From assembly GCA_029862725.1 (NCBI GenBank), contig JAOTWT010000224.1:1-5759 (forward strand): 5,759 nt of DNA, written 5' to 3'. Positions 1-5,205 of this stretch are shown here, piece by piece. The notes under the pieces were generated by a model that worked only from the letters and a program-made list of their open reading frames with translations, was not told the origin of the DNA and searched no databases. A program made the position numbers and the translations under genes. The stretch's first letter is position 1; each line of letters begins with the position of its first letter. Source of the stretch: Acidobacteriota bacterium (lineage in GTDB: Bacteria > Acidobacteriota > Blastocatellia > Pyrinomonadales > Pyrinomonadaceae).

Positions 1-41
1 TAAGGGTCAGTCGTCAGTTCAAAGAGCACTCTTGTCGTCTT

Positions 42-278
42 TCAGTGAATCGCAGCCGACTCCTCGTTCTCCAGCTCGCATCCTTCACAAAGAAACGGAT
101 TCTCGAGGGTGACTTCGATAACCCGGGTAACGTGTTTGTAGCTGACATCGTCCAGAAAATAGGTGTCGCCGCACATGCCGCAGTGAACCTCGTTCTTATT
201 TGCACTCGTACGGTAGCGCGTGGGCTGCTGGAGCTGTTCCACTCTGTCGGATTCGAAAAATGATCTCTGCCTAGTCAT
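42..278 (-). CDS. Small CxxC/CxxC zinc-ribbon-like protein, unknown function
   Basis: This gene encodes a 78-residue soluble protein that I do not recognise as a named family. Two cysteine pairs, C33-x2-C36 (HCGMCG) and C64-x2-C67 (LCEGCE), lie 27 residues apart, as expected of a zinc ribbon or rubredoxin-like knuckle; binding of one zinc ion is an inference. The first 30 residues are polar and probably disordered, and the tail is acidic (ELENEES). No membrane segment or signal peptide is seen. The start is well supported: GGAGG lies 8 bases before the ATG on the minus strand, and a sigma-54-type promoter sits further upstream (358-373). It is divergent from the dksA-like gene and shares its regulatory region, so a role in the same stress response is plausible. 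It could be a small regulator or a metal-binding accessory protein. Confidence 0.72.
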   Translation of the reverse strand: MTRQRSFFESDRVEQLQQPTRYRTSANKNEVHCGMCGDTYFLDDVSYKHVTRVIEVTLENPFLCEGCELENEESAAIH

Positions 279-357
279 CGTCTCTTCCTCCGTCTTGATT
301 TCGGAACAAATTGCGTTCGAAACAGGTCAGCAACAAATTCCGGTACCGATATATAAA

Positions 358-373
358 TGCAATCCGTATTCCA
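358..373 (-). promoter_or_regulatory. Sigma-54 -24/-12 promoter for the zinc-ribbon gene
   Basis: Read on the minus strand, the site is TGGAATACGGATTGCA. It has the invariant GG-N10-GC spacing and matches 10 of 11 informative positions of TGGCAY-N5-TTGCW; the only mismatch is A for C in the -24 box. The predicted transcription start is near 347, giving a leader of about 69 bases before the ATG at 278. This is a motif match only. Confidence 0.6.
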
Positions 374-532
374 GACGACCGATTCGTGGAGAAGACCGTT
401 TCGCCTCACAATCCTGTATCCCGATGTTACGTAGCCACGCGATTAATCGGAATTTATCGCGGCGATGCGTGAATTCTTCCGCACCTTGCGAAAAAATTCC
501 CGGTAACCTTACCAAATAGCTGCCCGATTCTC

Positions 533-548
533 TGGCATCCGGTTTGCA
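533..548 (+). promoter_or_regulatory. Sigma-54 -24/-12 promoter for the dksA-like gene
   Basis: The sequence TGGCATCCGGTTTGCA matches all 11 informative positions of TGGCAY-N5-TTGCW, with GG at 534-535, GC at 546-547 and exactly 10 bases between them. The predicted start is near 559, which gives a 33-base leader containing the ribosome binding site GAGGA about 7 bases before the ATG at 592. It is the best match in the window. No comparable sigma-70 promoter was found in this stretch. It may also drive usp1, 100 bases after the dksA-like gene. Confidence 0.72.
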
Positions 549-591
549 GATAAATGTGCGGATTGAGAAATCGTGAGGGTGAGGAAAAACC

Positions 592-972
592 ATGAAATCA
601 CTGACGAAAAAGCAGCAACGCGAAATTTTCGAGACTCTTTCGAAAGAGGAGTCCCGCCTAAGGCGCGTCCTCGAAGATGACGCGGGAGACGTCAAAGACC
701 TGCAGTCGGGATGGCAGGAACGCGATTCACCTTCGGAAAACAATCTGCGGACTGTGGAATGGAGTCAGTTTTCCTCTCTCACCGACGCGCTTACGGAAAT
801 CGAAGCGGCGAAAGAAAGGCTCAAGGAGGGCGTCTACGGCATTTGTGAGACCTGCGACGAAGAAATATCCCCGCAACGGCTTTTGGCGCTGCCCGCCGCA
901 CGGCTTTGCGTGGCTTGTCAGGAATCGGCGGAATCGCAATCAGGCGGCCGTGGACGGCCTGTCACACTATAA
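592..972 (+). CDS. TraR/DksA-family zinc-finger transcription factor
   Basis: This 126-residue protein belongs to the DksA/TraR C4 zinc-finger family, whose members bind RNA polymerase through the secondary channel and change promoter output, often with ppGpp. Residues 1-80 look like the helical coiled-coil part (KKQQREIFETLSKEESRLRR onwards). The zinc finger is complete: C85-x2-C88, 17 residues, C106-x2-C109, with the family phrases LKEGVYGICETC and RLLALPAARLCVAC. The last 15 residues are a Gly/Ser/Arg tail. It is shorter than E. coli DksA (151 residues). The acidic coiled-coil tip of DksA (DxxDxA) is not clearly present; the aligned stretch reads ERDSPSENN. GAGGA lies about 7 bases before the ATG, and a full sigma-54 promoter match precedes it. 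Family membership is sure; DksA-like activity is not. Confidence 0.93.
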   Translation: MKSLTKKQQREIFETLSKEESRLRRVLEDDAGDVKDLQSGWQERDSPSENNLRTVEWSQFSSLTDALTEIEAAKERLKEGVYGICETCDEEISPQRLLALPAARLCVACQESAESQSGGRGRPVTL

Positions 973-978
973 AAACCG

Positions 979-1003
979 GCACAAGAAAAGTTGTTGCTTT
1001 TAA
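979..1003 (+). terminator. Possible weak intrinsic terminator after the dksA-like gene
   Basis: Seven bases past the stop codon, GCACAA (979-984) can pair with TTGTTGC (991-997), leaving one bulged T and a GAAAAG loop, followed by TTTTAAAT. The stem is only 6 pairs and mostly A-T, so termination would be partial at best and read-through into usp1 is possible. Confidence 0.3.
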
Positions 1004-1072
1004 ATCGTTTCTAGCCTAATGTCCATTGAAATTAACCCGGGATACAATTTCCGTTAACTTTGGAAACTCTCA

Positions 1073-1555
1073 ATGATTAAAATCCTGATTGCAACGGGCG
1101 GATCCGAATATAGCTTCATGGCTGTCAAAAAGGCATGCGAGATGGTGTCTTCTCCGGATAATTACGAAATCCGGATCGTTTCCGTTTACGAGGACCTCGC
1201 TGCTTCTTCTGCGGAACCGCTGGGGATCGATTCCGAAGAGATTGACAAGATCCAGAACATAGGCCGGCTCCAAGCGACGGATTATGCACTGGCGGCGGCG
1301 GAGATAATCCGCCGTCATTTCCCAAAAGCCGACATTCCAATTTCGATGAAGGCACTCAAAGGTTCTCCAAAAGCTGTGATCCTCGCCGAAGCTTCGGCCT
1401 GGAATGCGGACGTGATAGTCGTAGGTTCACTGGGACACAACTTCCTGAGCCGGATGTTTATCGGGTCCGTTTCGGAATCGATCGTCAAGCATGCGAAATG
1501 CTCGGTCGTAGTTGTACGCGGGAATCCCGCCGACGGCGCACCTGAACAAAATTGA
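1073..1555 (+). CDS. Universal stress protein (UspA family), first copy
   Basis: This is a 160-residue single-domain UspA protein, cytoplasmic, of the usual length. Usp proteins of this type bind ATP and support survival under starvation, hypoxia or other stress; the exact role varies. The ATP-loop motif G-x2-G-x9-G-S is intact (G118, G121, G131, S132, within VVGSLGHNFLSRMFIGS), followed by IVKHAKCSVVVVR. The opening strand reads KILIATGGSE, where most family members, including the second copy in this window, have DGS: the usual Asp is Gly9 (codon GGC). The ribosome binding site is weak (GGAA about 9 bases upstream). It is 100 bases behind the dksA-like gene and may be read from the same promoter. 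It faces the FAD oxidoreductase gene with 35 bases between the two stops. Confidence 0.93.
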   Translation: MIKILIATGGSEYSFMAVKKACEMVSSPDNYEIRIVSVYEDLAASSAEPLGIDSEEIDKIQNIGRLQATDYALAAAEIIRRHFPKADIPISMKALKGSPKAVILAEASAWNADVIVVGSLGHNFLSRMFIGSVSESIVKHAKCSVVVVRGNPADGAPEQN

Positions 1556-1590
1556 ACCTGACGGTCAATAATCGACGCCCGTGAGTAAGA

Positions 1591-2742
1591 TCAGGCTCCC
1601 AGATCGATCCATGTTTTCTCGTGCCGGGCGGTCCAAAGCTTATCGTGGACTCTCTTTATCAGCGACCAGACGGTCCCGGTCTTCAATCGGTAAAGACTTT
1701 GATCCCACACCCCGAAATGAAGATAGATTGAATCACCGCCGCCCTCGTCGATGATCGACGCAATCTCGTGGAAATAAACCTTGTCGGGCTCTTCGCCATT
1801 CAATTCCATCGCAAGGTTCTCGGCGGCCACTCTCGCTTGACCGACGGCGATATGAGCCAGTTTCGGACCTAAGAATGATGCAATATCGCCGACCGCGTAA
1901 ATGCCGTCGAGACCCTTAACCCGAAGATACTCATCAACTTGTACAAAATTCTCTTCATCCGTGATGCCGTTTTCCGAAAAACGGGCCCGGCCCCTGAACG
2001 AAGGAACCAGCATCACAAGATCGTACGGCAGGGCGCGTCCGTCATAAGCGATGACCTCTTTAGCCGTCACCTCGCTGATCTGCATGTTTTCGATTAATTC
2101 AATGCCGTGGTTATCAAATGCCTCTTTCAGTTTTCCGTAAATCGCCGCCCCGCCAAACACATCCTTTACATCTTCCGGAAATACGACAGTAATCTTGGAT
2201 GGTTTTGTCGGTGAGTCTTTAACGACTCTGGATAGCGCGAAAGCGGTCTCGCAGACGGGCACCGGGAGTCTCGCCTCGGGGCCGAGCGCGACAACAATGT
2301 TTCCTTGATCAAAGGCCTTGACCGCTTCGCCGAATTTCTTAGCTGCACGAATGCCCAGCAAATGGTGCGCGTATTCAAAGAGACCCGGGATTTTCTCGGT
2401 GGCGAGTCTACGGCCGATCGCGATTACGAGGTAATCATAGGAAACGTTGCCATTGACGTCTTTTCCGGCGATTTGCACCCTTTTGAGCTCCGGCTTCATG
2501 TGCAGGACTTCGCCCTCGATGAAGCGGACATTGAGGCTTCGCAGCTTTTTCGCCAAATCGAAGGTGACATCCTTCTCCTGCAATTCGCCGAATGCGAGCC
2601 TCACAAGGCCAGGATAGAATGTAAAAGTTCGATGCGGGGAAACGAGGGTAATCTCGTGCTTACCCGCGAATTTTTTGCTCAATTTTTCCGCAACGACCAA
2701 CCCTCCAAACCCGCCGCCCAGGATCAGTATTCTCTTCATCAT
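1591..2742 (-). CDS. FAD-dependent NADH-dehydrogenase/SQR-like oxidoreductase
   Basis: This 383-residue flavoprotein belongs to the pyridine nucleotide-disulphide oxidoreductase superfamily, in the branch holding type II NADH dehydrogenases and sulfide:quinone reductases. The N-terminus carries the FAD dinucleotide fold RILILGGGFGGLVVAEKL (G9-G14). A second conserved segment, YDYLVIAIGRR, ends near residue 112. The C-terminal FAD-contacting motif is IYAVGDIASF (281-290), followed by HIAVGQARVAAENL. Only one cysteine (C164) is present, so the catalytic cysteine pair of sulfide:quinone reductase is missing; donor and acceptor remain unknown, with NAD(P)H and quinone most likely. The last 30 residues, rich in Trp, Lys and Arg, could touch the membrane. 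Its ATG overlaps the usp2 stop (ATGA), so the two are translationally coupled. GAGGA sits 3 bases before the first ATG and 6 before the second (2739), so the second may be used. Confidence 0.88.
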   Translation of the reverse strand: MMKRILILGGGFGGLVVAEKLSKKFAGKHEITLVSPHRTFTFYPGLVRLAFGELQEKDVTFDLAKKLRSLNVRFIEGEVLHMKPELKRVQIAGKDVNGNVSYDYLVIAIGRRLATEKIPGLFEYAHHLLGIRAAKKFGEAVKAFDQGNIVVALGPEARLPVPVCETAFALSRVVKDSPTKPSKITVVFPEDVKDVFGGAAIYGKLKEAFDNHGIELIENMQISEVTAKEVIAYDGRALPYDLVMLVPSFRGRARFSENGITDEENFVQVDEYLRVKGLDGIYAVGDIASFLGPKLAHIAVGQARVAAENLAMELNGEEPDKVYFHEIASIIDEGGGDSIYLHFGVWDQSLYRLKTGTVWSLIKRVHDKLWTARHEKTWIDLGA

Positions 2743-3197
2743 TCTTCCTCACCGCTTTTTCGTACGACCAGCACCGAGCAATTCGCATGCTTAACCACCG
2801 CGCTTGAGACAGAGCCGAGCAGCATCCGTCCCCAGAAGCCTCTGCCATGTGAGCCGACCACAATCAGGTCGGCATGCCACGTCTCCGCTTCACTGACGAT
2901 CGCTTCCTTGGGCCTGCCGACAAATGACTGCCGCTCCACGGCGGTCGTGTCAATTGCCTCGCTTTCACACAGGGCATCGGCGGTTTCGTCGACCGCGGCG
3001 ATCCCCGACCTCTTCAGCGCATCTCGTGCCTGTACGTAGTATTCGTCCGATACGCCGAAGGGGGCCGCCGGAGCAATCGGTTCGACGACGTTAAAAACCT
3101 TGATGGTCGTGTTCTTGTTAATTGCAATGAGCCTGCTCAACTTTCGAGCCGCCTCAATGCTGTATTCAGAGCCGTCGGTTGCAAAAAGAATCTTCAT
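2739..3197 (-). CDS. Universal stress protein (UspA family), second copy
   Basis: This is a 152-residue single-domain Usp with all the landmarks of the ATP-binding type: the opening KILFATDGSEYS with Asp8, and G115-x2-G118-x9-G128-S129 within VVGSHGRGFWGRMLLGS, followed by VVKHANCSVLVVR. It is clearly related to the first copy at 1073-1555 (the shared GSVS..VKHA.CSV.VVR block is easy to see) but is not a recent duplicate. AGGAGA lies 11 bases before the ATG, slightly long but usable. It is the first gene of a two-gene operon with the FAD oxidoreductase (4-base ATGA overlap), which points to joint action in redox or energy stress. A sigma-54-type promoter lies at 3253-3268, predicting a leader of about 45 bases. 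Confidence 0.95.
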   Translation of the reverse strand: MKILFATDGSEYSIEAARKLSRLIAINKNTTIKVFNVVEPIAPAAPFGVSDEYYVQARDALKRSGIAAVDETADALCESEAIDTTAVERQSFVGRPKEAIVSEAETWHADLIVVGSHGRGFWGRMLLGSVSSAVVKHANCSVLVVRKSGEEE

Positions 3198-3252
3198 ATC
3201 CGTAATTATCTCCTTTTATGAATCCTGCATTTCAACCTACCACCAATCAATG

Positions 3253-3268
3253 GGCAAATAATATGCCG
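3253..3268 (-). promoter_or_regulatory. Sigma-54 -24/-12 promoter for the usp2-oxidoreductase operon
   Basis: The minus strand reads CGGCATATTATTTGCC, with GG-N10-GC and 9 of 11 matches to TGGCAY-N5-TTGCW; the outermost base of each box differs. The predicted start is near 3242, 45 bases before the usp2 ATG. The site is a partial inverted repeat, so the plus strand also shows GG-N10-GC, but with a poorer -12 box. Confidence 0.5.
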
Positions 3269-3320
3269 TCAAGAATAATTATGGAATGCCACAATGCCAG
3301 GTGGCGGCTCGACCGGGTAT

Positions 3321-3336
3321 TGCGAAAAAGTTCGCA
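3321..3336. promoter_or_regulatory. Perfect dyad, candidate activator (enhancer) site
   Basis: TGCGAA-AAAG-TTCGCA is a perfect inverted repeat of 6-base arms with a 4-base spacer, placed between the divergent usp2 and membrane-protein genes. Its centre is about 86 bases upstream of the predicted usp2 start and 104 upstream of the predicted start of the gene at 3461. This is the usual range for sigma-54 activator sites. A similar sequence, TGCGAAAAAATTCCCG, occurs at 487-502 before the dksA-like gene. The protein that binds is unknown. Confidence 0.4.
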
Positions 3337-3406
3337 TCTTCAGGCGAAATTCCACGATTCATTGTAAGGCCGTATGCTTCGAAGACCAAATAATCGAATC
3401 CTCGCG

Positions 3407-3422
3407 GGGAACGGAAGTTGCG
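3407..3422 (+). promoter_or_regulatory. Weaker sigma-54-like promoter for the membrane-protein gene
   Basis: The sequence GGGAACGGAAGTTGCG has the GG-N10-GC spacing and a good TTGC in the -12 box, but the -24 box is poor (8 of 11 matches overall). The predicted start is near 3433, leaving a 28-base leader with AGAGG five bases before the ATG at 3461. The position fits, but the match alone would not be convincing without the stronger sites nearby. Confidence 0.32.
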
Positions 3423-3460
3423 GCTAGATTTTTGGAAGCCCGGAATCAAAAGAGGCAAAA

Positions 3461-3913
3461 ATGGATACCACCATCAGGACAAAGTTCGCTCGCTTGACAC
3501 GAATAAGGTGGCTGGCAAGAATTACGAGTTTGATCAGCATTCTGGTGTTGCTTGTTTTCATAGCAGGAGAAGAATTCGATCCGTCTAAGATTTCGCCAAG
3601 GCAATGGGTCGGTTTCGCATTTTTTCCTGTCGGCCTGATAGTCGGCTTTATCGTGGGTTGGAAACGGGAGATTCTCGGCGGTTCGATTTCCCTTCTCAGC
3701 CTGCTCTGCTTTTATGGTGTCTACGGGCTTTTCTTGAGCGGGAGATTTCCCGGCGGAATCGCATTTCTGATTTTTTCGCTCCCGGGATTTATCTTCCTGG
3801 CCGCGGGTTTCTATGCAGAAGCGGCAATCGGAAGATCCGCCTCTTCGCCTGCAGATTCGCCTGCCGACAAAAAACCGCGTGAAGATTCCAACAAAAGTCG
3901 GGCGCCGGGATAA
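3461..3913 (+). CDS. Four-helix membrane protein, unknown function (DUF7670-like)
   Basis: This 150-residue inner-membrane protein has four predicted hydrophobic segments, at about residues 18-36, 48-67, 73-92 and 97-117. A short basic N-terminus (TKFARLTRIRWLAR) comes before the first, and a hydrophilic tail of about 30 residues rich in Ser, Pro, Asp and Lys (SPADSPADKKP) follows the last. The block GLIVGFIVGWKREILGGSIS between and into helices 2 and 3 resembles a small uncharacterised membrane family (I associate it with DUF7670, from memory). No catalytic residues are evident. AGAGG is five bases before the ATG. The gene is divergent from usp2 and shares its regulatory region, which suggests co-regulation. 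Its function is unknown. Confidence 0.8.
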   Translation: MDTTIRTKFARLTRIRWLARITSLISILVLLVFIAGEEFDPSKISPRQWVGFAFFPVGLIVGFIVGWKREILGGSISLLSLLCFYGVYGLFLSGRFPGGIAFLIFSLPGFIFLAAGFYAEAAIGRSASSPADSPADKKPREDSNKSRAPG

Positions 3914-4005
3914 CTGCTTTTCACATGCCGCGAAATTCTTCATCCGGTCCAATTGGTCTGCTTCCAAAACAATCCGCGATTCTCGGCATCCGGACCATAA
4001 AACCT

Positions 4006-4031
4006 GACGGGCGCGGAATTCCGCGCCCGTC
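4006..4031 (-). terminator. Perfect 26-base palindrome, likely terminator for hsp20
   Basis: The arms at 4006-4018 and 4019-4031 are exactly complementary (GACGGGCGCGGAA and its reverse complement), with GAATTC at the centre. It lies about 60 bases past the hsp20 stop. On the minus strand the hairpin is followed by AGGTTTTATGG, so a short T run begins three bases after the stem. The GC-rich stem is very strong; the T run is modest. Confidence 0.55.
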
Positions 4032-4038
4032 GTCCTCG

Positions 4039-4064
4039 CCTGGCAACACTTGCCAGGGTTTAAT
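4039..4064 (+). terminator. Intrinsic terminator for the plus-strand membrane-protein gene
   Basis: CCTGGCA (4039-4045) and TGCCAGG (4051-4057) form a 7-base-pair stem with the loop ACACT, directly followed on the plus strand by GTTTAATTATT. It is 125 bases past the stop of the gene at 3461-3913. Together with the palindrome at 4006-4031 it separates the two convergent transcription units. Confidence 0.55.
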
Positions 4065-4089
4065 TATTGACCATTTGAACCACGTCTCT

Positions 4090-4698
4090 CTAGCCTCCGG
4101 AAACCGCAGCATGCGACATTTTTTCTCCGCCGGTAATTTCCAGCTTTCGGGCGCTTGAAACGCCCTTTGGCGCGGTCATCGTTATTTCAAGTACGCCGTT
4201 GGCAAAATAAGCCTTCGCATCCTGTGTTTCCACCGACTCCGGAATCGGAAGCCGCCTGTAGAATTTGCCGTACGATCGCTCGCTTCGGAAAAATCCTTCT
4301 TTTTCTTCTTCGGACTCGCTCTTGCGCTCACCTCTTATGATCAACTCGCGGTCGGTAATCTCGACATCGATGTCGTCCATTTCCATACCCGGAAGATCCG
4401 CACGGACGATTAATTTGCCGTCACGCTCTTCCATTTCAACTTCCGGCGAAAAATCCGCCATCATTTCGAAGTGTTTGAAATCGAATGGATCCCGCTCAAA
4501 AAGCGTCAATCGCGGCATCCGGCGACCGAATCCAAAAGCGTCGAGCATATTTTCCATGTCTTCGGTGAAGTAACGCATCATTTTGAATGGATCGCGGCGG
4601 TTCCTGAAGCCGCGCGCCAAGCCGGTTTCAGGCATCGGCTTTTCCATTGCTTTTTCGGTATTCAATTTTTTACCTTCTGTCTTTATTTTTTTCGTCAT
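4090..4698 (-). CDS. Small heat-shock protein, Hsp20/alpha-crystallin family
   Basis: This 202-residue ATP-independent holding chaperone should form oligomers in the cytoplasm and bind unfolding proteins. The N-terminal arm (1-80) starts with a lysine-rich stretch and contains the helix RYFTEDMENMLDAFGFG typical of the family. The alpha-crystallin domain runs from about residue 83 (FSPEVEMEERDGKLIVRADLPGM onward) to about 178, and includes ELIIRGERK, YGKFYRRLPIP and the hallmark A-x3-NGVLEI (163-171). A C-terminal L-E-I (186-188) is in the place of the I-x-I oligomer motif. It is longer than the usual 140-170 residues because of the N-terminal extension. AGGAG lies 10 bases before the ATG. 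It sits 72 bases behind the NimA-like gene, with no promoter of its own recognised, so the two are probably co-transcribed. No CIRCE element is seen. Confidence 0.95.
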   Translation of the reverse strand: MTKKIKTEGKKLNTEKAMEKPMPETGLARGFRNRRDPFKMMRYFTEDMENMLDAFGFGRRMPRLTLFERDPFDFKHFEMMADFSPEVEMEERDGKLIVRADLPGMEMDDIDVEITDRELIIRGERKSESEEEKEGFFRSERSYGKFYRRLPIPESVETQDAKAYFANGVLEITMTAPKGVSSARKLEITGGEKMSHAAVSGG

Positions 4699-4770
4699 CG
4701 CTTTAATACTCCTTTCGGGGCCGGCGCGGAAATTTTGTGAGACCGTGCGTTTCGTTCCGCCGCCGTTGAC

Positions 4771-5205
4771 TCAACTCTTTTCCGTAACACCGGTAATCTT
4801 ATGAACAGTGATTCTAAAGACGATCGGGTCCCGATTGTGCCCGGGCCTGTCAATGTCGGCTTCCACCGGGGTGAACCCGGGAAATCTGTCAAACATTGCG
4901 TCGAGGAGGCGGTCGATCTCGTCTTTGTCGGATACGACCTGAAATTCACCAAAAGCGATCACGCTTTGCCATGTGAATCCGTCGTAAGATATTTGATCAG
5001 TCTGAAGGCAGACTTTATTGTTTGCCTTCATCGCCGAGATTTTTTGGCCCGGATGGCTGTGAATATAAACATTTCCGTCACGGTAGAGGTAATTGACTGG
5101 AACCACATATGGTCCGCCGTCCTCTAACACGCACCCCAGCCGGCCAACCCGGTTCCGGCTCAGCAGTTCTTCCGCCTCCTGTTTTTTCGACATCTCGATC
5201 ATCAT
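4771..5205 (-). CDS. PNPOx-fold flavin-binding protein, NimA-like
   Basis: This 144-residue protein belongs to the pyridoxamine 5'-phosphate oxidase-like split-barrel family, closest to NimA-type/flavin-nucleotide-binding proteins. Such proteins bind FMN or another flavin and may reduce nitro compounds or other small molecules; the substrate here is unknown. Numbered from the MSKK methionine (5193), the family landmarks are RVGRLGCVLEDGGPYVVPVNY (15-35), YIHSHPGQKISAMKAN (43-58), VCLQTD (61-66) and WQSVIAFGEFQVV (75-87). The start at 5205 gives MMIEMSKKQEAEELL, the usual opening for this group. The frame stays open to 5358, and an AGGAG at 5274-5278 could serve an in-frame ATG at 5262, but the extra residues (MHCWPAVSICW...) look non-coding. 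A strong sigma-54 match is at 5314-5329. It is followed by hsp20. Confidence 0.88.
   Translation of the reverse strand: MMIEMSKKQEAEELLSRNRVGRLGCVLEDGGPYVVPVNYLYRDGNVYIHSHPGQKISAMKANNKVCLQTDQISYDGFTWQSVIAFGEFQVVSDKDEIDRLLDAMFDRFPGFTPVEADIDRPGHNRDPIVFRITVHKITGVTEKS

Larger units (their letters stand above)
279..591. promoter_or_regulatory. Divergent regulatory region between zinc-ribbon and dksA-like genes
   Basis: This 313-base stretch contains no convincing gene; the open frames crossing it have no recognisable domain and run into neighbouring genes. It carries two outward-facing sigma-54-type promoters (358-373 minus, 533-548 plus) with about 160 bases between them. In the middle lies an inverted repeat, CGCGAT (438-443) and ATCGCG (456-461), with a 12-base spacer. 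Its centre (449.5) is about 102 bases upstream of one predicted start and 109 upstream of the other. The inner part contains the 10-base palindrome CGATTAATCG (440-449). A second partial dyad, TGCG-N10-CGCA, is at 466-483, and a third motif, TGCGAAAAAATTCCCG, is at 487-502. The layout suits a shared enhancer for a sigma-54 activator; this is inference. Confidence 0.5.

Noticed and set aside
327..743. Minus-strand open frame (138 codons) across the divergent promoter region and the start of the dksA-like gene
   Set aside because: It is rich in Ser, Arg and Cys with no recognisable domain, and it overlaps a certain gene and both sigma-54-type sites.
1020..1048. Possible sigma-70 promoter for usp1 (TGTCCA, 17 bases, TACAAT)
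   Set aside because: The -10 box is fair but the -35 box matches only 3 of 6; the better TTGAAA at 1026-1031 is just 11 bases from the -10 box. No sigma-54 match was found in 973-1072 either, so the usp1 promoter stays undefined.
1591..2742. Calling the flavoprotein a sulfide:quinone reductase
   Set aside because: Only one cysteine (C164) is present, whereas the known enzymes need at least two for the polysulfide cycle.
2305..3039. Long plus-strand open frame (244 codons) across the oxidoreductase and usp2 genes
   Set aside because: It is antisense to two clearly recognised proteins with intact motifs, has no family features of its own and crosses their operon junction. It is most likely a by-product of codon composition.
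4699..4770. RNA thermometer in the hsp20 leader
   Set aside because: TTCC near the GC-rich stretch could pair with GGAG of the ribosome binding site, but only four pairs including a wobble, with no ROSE or fourU pattern. Too weak to report as a feature.
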